NCBI GenBank assembly: GCA_903881535.1
Contig: CAIRTT010000323.1
Location: forward strand, 1 to 9,375
DNA: 9,375 nt
Direction of reading: 5' to 3'
Source of the DNA: an uncultured Armatimonadota bacterium
GTDB taxonomy: Bacteria > Armatimonadota > Armatimonadia > Armatimonadales > Armatimonadaceae
The notes beneath the pieces are model-generated. The model saw only the letters and a list, made by a program, of their open reading frames with translations, ran no database searches and was not told where the DNA came from. The translations under genes and the position numbers were made by a program. Positions within the stretch are counted from its first letter, which is position 1; each line of letters opens with the position of its first letter. Positions 7,041 through 9,375 of this stretch are shown here, piece by piece.

Positions 7041-7067
7041 ATGCGGTGCTGGCTGTTCGCTCAATAG
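7041..7067 (+). CDS. Possible 8-codon upstream ORF (leader peptide)
   Basis: ATG 7041 begins an 8-residue peptide, MRCWLFAQ, ending at TAG 7065-7067. GAGAGG (7028-7033) lies 7 nt upstream and is a better ribosome-binding site than anything in front of the main gene. The stop is 10 nt before the lyase-like ATG at 7078, close enough for reinitiation or translational coupling. The frame differs from that of the main gene. Short ORFs also arise by chance, so expression is unproven. Confidence 0.35.
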   Translation: MRCWLFAQ

Positions 7068-7077
7068 GTTTAGGTTA

Positions 7078-9006
7078 ATGCAAAAAATAATACGCCGTGT
7101 GTCCCGACGCGTGTGGAATCTTGCTGGTGAGGTAATGCACTATCGCAAGCCTGATTTATCTAAGGCTGGCTATGTGCGGGCTTTTCCTCACCAACATGTC
7201 GTTGAAACCGTTCGCCAGCAGCTTGCGAAGTCACGCCCACTCTCTAGTACAAAAGTTTCAAAGGAAGACTATCTCTCTGTTGCAGAGAGTACAGCCCGCT
7301 TCTTCGTTGAACATCAGCGCGAGTCTGGCGAAATTATCGACCCAGTTGACCAGGTCGAACATCAGTACAGCACGGCGTGCTTTGCACTCCTAGTTGCGTT
7401 GCTGCATAAACAAGACCGCGCATCTGATCTCGTCGGATACGCATGGAATGCATTGCTTGCTGCATCAAATGCCATCTGTCAAAACTGCGCTACAGATAAT
7501 CACGGTGACTTTTTTCTGTTCAATATCGTTCAGGCAGTAAACATTCTGCGGGAAATCTACCCATCGGATATTCGGATTGGTGTCATCGATGGACGTATCC
7601 GTAAGGTCACCGGCACAGATGCGTATCGCTGTATTCTGACCCCTCAGCGCAGACATCTTAACAACTGGAATGTCGTCGCGAGCTGTGGTGAGGTTCTTCG
7701 CGAGGAAGTAGGACTTGGAAATGGCAGTTTTCATAACCGCCACCTGGAACACCAGCTGCTGAATTTCACGGAAGATGGGATGTACATCGACCCCAATGCA
7801 CCGATGATTTATGACCTGTTTTCACGATTCTTTCTCGAAGTAACCCTGCAGGGGCAATATGCAGGACGGCACCGGGATGCGATTAATCTGATGCTAGAGC
7901 GCGGTGAGTTGATGTCTCTTTTGATGCAGTCGCCTGCCGGGGTTCTGCCCAGTGGCGGTGAGGCTAAGCAGCATACCTGGGGCGACATCCAGCAAATTCC
8001 AGTCTTTGAAATCGCCGCACGCCGCTTTGAAAGCCGTGGAGACCATGTCTACGCCAAGGCATTCAAGCGAAGTGCACACTTGGCTTTTGCAGCTGCTATC
8101 CGCTGGAAGAGGCCATCCGGTGATCTACATGTCGTCAAGAATCACATGCAACCTGAGAACCGCCATGGCTATGAGGCCTACTCACATCATTCGCAGTACA
8201 GCCTCCTGTCGGCCACAATGCTCGCACTTGCAGCAGACTTCTCGGATGAGAGCATCGATGAAGGCCCAACACCATGTGAGGCTGGAAGTTACACACTAGA
8301 CATTCCAGCATTCCACAAAGTCATCGCAAATCACCATGGAACGGGCATTGTGATTGATACAAAAGCTGACACCCGCTACGATGGCACCGGACTTCTCCGT
8401 GTCCACCAGGCTGGTGGAGATCCGATTCTCGGCCCCAATGATGTACCTCCTGCCGATGACTACCCGATGAATATCGGGGTTGCGTGGCGCGAATTCCCAG
8501 GCGGAGACTGGGTACACCTCGCAAGCCACGGACAGCACACCGACATCAAAACCAAGCTCGCCGCATCCGATAGCACGGATGGAACACGCACCATCACGAT
8601 GGTGTATACGATTCCATCTTCCGGACACACGATTACCGAGCGCTACGAACTTGCACTCACAGGCGTGAATGTCAGTATCAATGTGGATGGCGCTGTGGAT
8701 GCTTTGACACTCACCTACCCATGTCACATCTCGGATGGAAAGCTGTTCCCACAGATTCTCATTGAAGGCACTGTGCTGCAAACGTCGATCGATGGAACCA
8801 TGCGGACATTCTGCGTCACCTCACCGGGCGCGGCGCCACTTGCGATTCAAGGAGAGAAAATCGCCTATCAGAATGGCTTTGTGCAGTGTGTAACATCCAC
8901 CATTCCAGGACGTGCAATTCAATACTCTCTTATGGAGGGCAGCTTGTCAGCACCGGCAGGCTTTGGGGTTGGCCGCGCAGTGAATCAGTTATCGAATAAC
9001 ATCTAA
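7078..9006 (+). CDS. Probable polysaccharide-lyase-like protein (two-domain)
   Basis: This 642-residue protein has no signal peptide or membrane helix, so a cytoplasmic location is likely. Residues ~60-390 look alpha-helical, with features common to (alpha/alpha)-toroid carbohydrate enzymes: NNWNVVASCGEVLR (195-208), YDLFSRFFLEVTLQGQYAG (245-263), PSGGEAKQHTWGD (291-303), and an aromatic/His cluster EAYSHHSQYSLL (366-377). Residues ~400-640 are rich in short beta-strand-like segments and fit a beta-sandwich. This two-domain plan is shared by several polysaccharide lyase families (PL8, 12, 15, 17, 21). Candidate active-site residues are Asn197, Tyr245, His299, His370/371 and Tyr374, by analogy only. 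Substrate is unknown, and a catabolic role on an oligosaccharide is inference. The ATG at 7078 has only weak AGG motifs upstream (7066-7068, 7072-7074); Met20 (7135) is an alternative. No sugar transporter or regulator is nearby. A remnant of a homologous C-terminus lies at 9092-9169. Confidence 0.75.
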   Translation: MQKIIRRVSRRVWNLAGEVMHYRKPDLSKAGYVRAFPHQHVVETVRQQLAKSRPLSSTKVSKEDYLSVAESTARFFVEHQRESGEIIDPVDQVEHQYSTACFALLVALLHKQDRASDLVGYAWNALLAASNAICQNCATDNHGDFFLFNIVQAVNILREIYPSDIRIGVIDGRIRKVTGTDAYRCILTPQRRHLNNWNVVASCGEVLREEVGLGNGSFHNRHLEHQLLNFTEDGMYIDPNAPMIYDLFSRFFLEVTLQGQYAGRHRDAINLMLERGELMSLLMQSPAGVLPSGGEAKQHTWGDIQQIPVFEIAARRFESRGDHVYAKAFKRSAHLAFAAAIRWKRPSGDLHVVKNHMQPENRHGYEAYSHHSQYSLLSATMLALAADFSDESIDEGPTPCEAGSYTLDIPAFHKVIANHHGTGIVIDTKADTRYDGTGLLRVHQAGGDPILGPNDVPPADDYPMNIGVAWREFPGGDWVHLASHGQHTDIKTKLAASDSTDGTRTITMVYTIPSSGHTITERYELALTGVNVSINVDGAVDALTLTYPCHISDGKLFPQILIEGTVLQTSIDGTMRTFCVTSPGAAPLAIQGEKIAYQNGFVQCVTSTIPGRAIQYSLMEGSLSAPAGFGVGRAVNQLSNNI

Positions 9007-9016
9007 TTCGTGTGCC

Positions 9017-9090
9017 TAGTCGATGGACTTGTACAGCCACGCAGCGCCGCAAGCGGTCAGAAGGTGTGGAATAAAGGCACTCAGCGGCGC
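9017..9090. repeat. Duplicate of the lptF/lptG 3' end, copy A
   Basis: These 74 nt match 9172-9245 at 73 positions (only 9029 T versus 9184 C differs). On the minus strand they encode the last ~23 residues of the permease, with Lys for Arg near the end and a TAG stop just outside the block. Nothing upstream on the minus strand continues the permease, so this copy is non-functional. It begins 10 nt after the lyase-like stop and ends exactly at the edge of an inverted repeat GCGCCGC/GCGGCGC. Confidence 0.95.
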
Positions 9091-9091
9091 C

Positions 9092-9169
9092 GGTAGCGAT
9101 GGCAACCTCTCGGCGCCCGTTGGCTTTGGGATTGCCGGAGGGCTTGGTAAGCTGTCGACAAACCTCTGA
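9092..9169 (+). pseudogene. Remnant C-terminus of a lyase-like homologue
   Basis: These 26 codons end at TGA (9167-9169). The last 22 align without gaps to the last 22 residues of the lyase-like protein with 11 identities and several conservative changes: LSAPVGFGIAGG here against LSAPAGFGVGRA there. The preceding Asp-Gly also parallels Glu-Gly. No start codon or ribosome-binding site is present; upstream lies the duplicated permease end. It is therefore the 3' stump of a diverged copy of the lyase-like gene, still in its natural position beside the permease 3' end. Confidence 0.8.
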
Positions 9170-9170
9170 T

Positions 9171-9375
9171 TTAGTCGATGGACCTGTACAGCCACGCAGC
9201 GCCGCAAGCGGTCAGAAGGTGTGGAATAAAGGCACTCAGCGGCGCAGGCAGAAGCCCCGCTCCCGATGCTGCCTGCAAAAGCAACAGTGTGTTCCAGGTG
9301 ACAAACGCCAAAATGATGCTGATGAGGATGCCTGCAAAGCTTCCCGCTTGACTGAAACGGATGGCAAGCGGCGGA
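9171..9375 (-). CDS. LptF/LptG-type LPS export permease, C-terminus (partial)
   Basis: The minus strand is open from the right window edge to TAA at 9171-9173, giving the last 67 residues of a membrane protein. Residues read PLAIRFSQAGSFAGILIS, then a hydrophobic helix (IILAFVTWNTLLLL), a short loop, GLLPAPLSAFIPHLL, a second hydrophobic stretch and the end AAWLYRSID. Two terminal transmembrane helices joined by a Pro-containing loop, after a PLAIRF entry, are typical of the LptF/LptG (YjgP/YjgQ) family. In the LptB2FG complex this protein moves lipopolysaccharide out of the inner membrane. Whether it is LptF or LptG cannot be told from the tail. The gene is convergent with the lyase-like gene. 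A second copy of its last 24 codons lies at 9017-9090. Confidence 0.75.
   Translation of the reverse strand, partial: PPLAIRFSQAGSFAGILISIILAFVTWNTLLLLQAASGAGLLPAPLSAFIPHLLTACGAAWLYRSID
9172..9245. repeat. lptF/lptG 3' end, copy B (the genuine one)
   Basis: This is the partner of 9017-9090 at an offset of 155 bp. This copy is continuous with the permease reading frame on the minus strand, so it is the original. Its inner edge is also the 7-bp inverted repeat GCGCCGC (9199-9205) / GCGGCGC (9239-9245). Confidence 0.95.

Noticed and set aside
8296..8781. A 161-codon minus-strand open frame inside the lyase-like gene.
   Set aside because: It is antisense to the beta-rich domain, with no motif and no ribosome-binding site.
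9016..9207. A 63-codon minus-strand open frame ending like the permease.
   Set aside because: It is a chimera created by the duplicated permease tail (copy A) reading back through the lyase stump and part of copy B out of frame. It has no independent start signal.

Overview
The window looks like chromosomal DNA from a Gram-negative-type bacterium of moderate GC content (mid-50s percent by eye). The evidence for an outer membrane is the 3' end of an LptF/LptG-type lipopolysaccharide-export permease at the right edge. I see no phage, transposase, plasmid, tRNA, rRNA or CRISPR signature. The phylum cannot be fixed from sequence alone. A deep-branching, polysaccharide-degrading lineage such as Armatimonadota or the PVC group is a guess.

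Layout. (1) At 1-96 is the tail of an unrecognised gene, followed by a terminator at 161-190. (2) At 237-473 is a 78-residue zinc-ribbon protein with a very basic C-terminus. Its last codons, stop codon and terminator occur a second time 136 bp downstream. (3) At 807-2405 on the minus strand is an ABC-F family ATPase with its own strong terminator at 741-788. (4) The divergent intergenic region 2406-2569 carries a perfect 19-bp palindrome. (5) At 2570-6746 is an sbcD-sbcC operon encoding the Mre11/Rad50-like nuclease complex, closed by a strong terminator at 6771-6825. (6) An AT-rich regulatory stretch follows, with a possible promoter and an 8-codon upstream ORF. (7) At 7078-9006 is a 642-residue protein that looks like an (alpha/alpha)-toroid plus beta-sandwich polysaccharide-lyase-type enzyme. 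(8) From 9171 to the right edge on the minus strand is the end of lptF/lptG.

How the genes work together. SbcD (nuclease) and SbcC (ATPase with a zinc hook) act as one complex on DNA hairpins and double-strand ends, and their genes are almost certainly co-transcribed and co-translated. The ABC-F protein acts on ribosomes and only shares the divergent regulatory region. The lyase-like gene is a separate unit, convergent with lptF/lptG.

The most unusual signal is that two unrelated genes, the zinc-ribbon gene and the lyase-like gene, are each followed by a second copy of their own last codons plus the adjacent downstream sequence. At the right end this second copy is a 26-codon remnant of a diverged homologue of the lyase-like protein, sandwiched between two nearly identical (73/74) copies of the lptF/lptG 3' end. 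This looks like the scar of gene replacement or insertion of a diverged allele at gene 3' ends.
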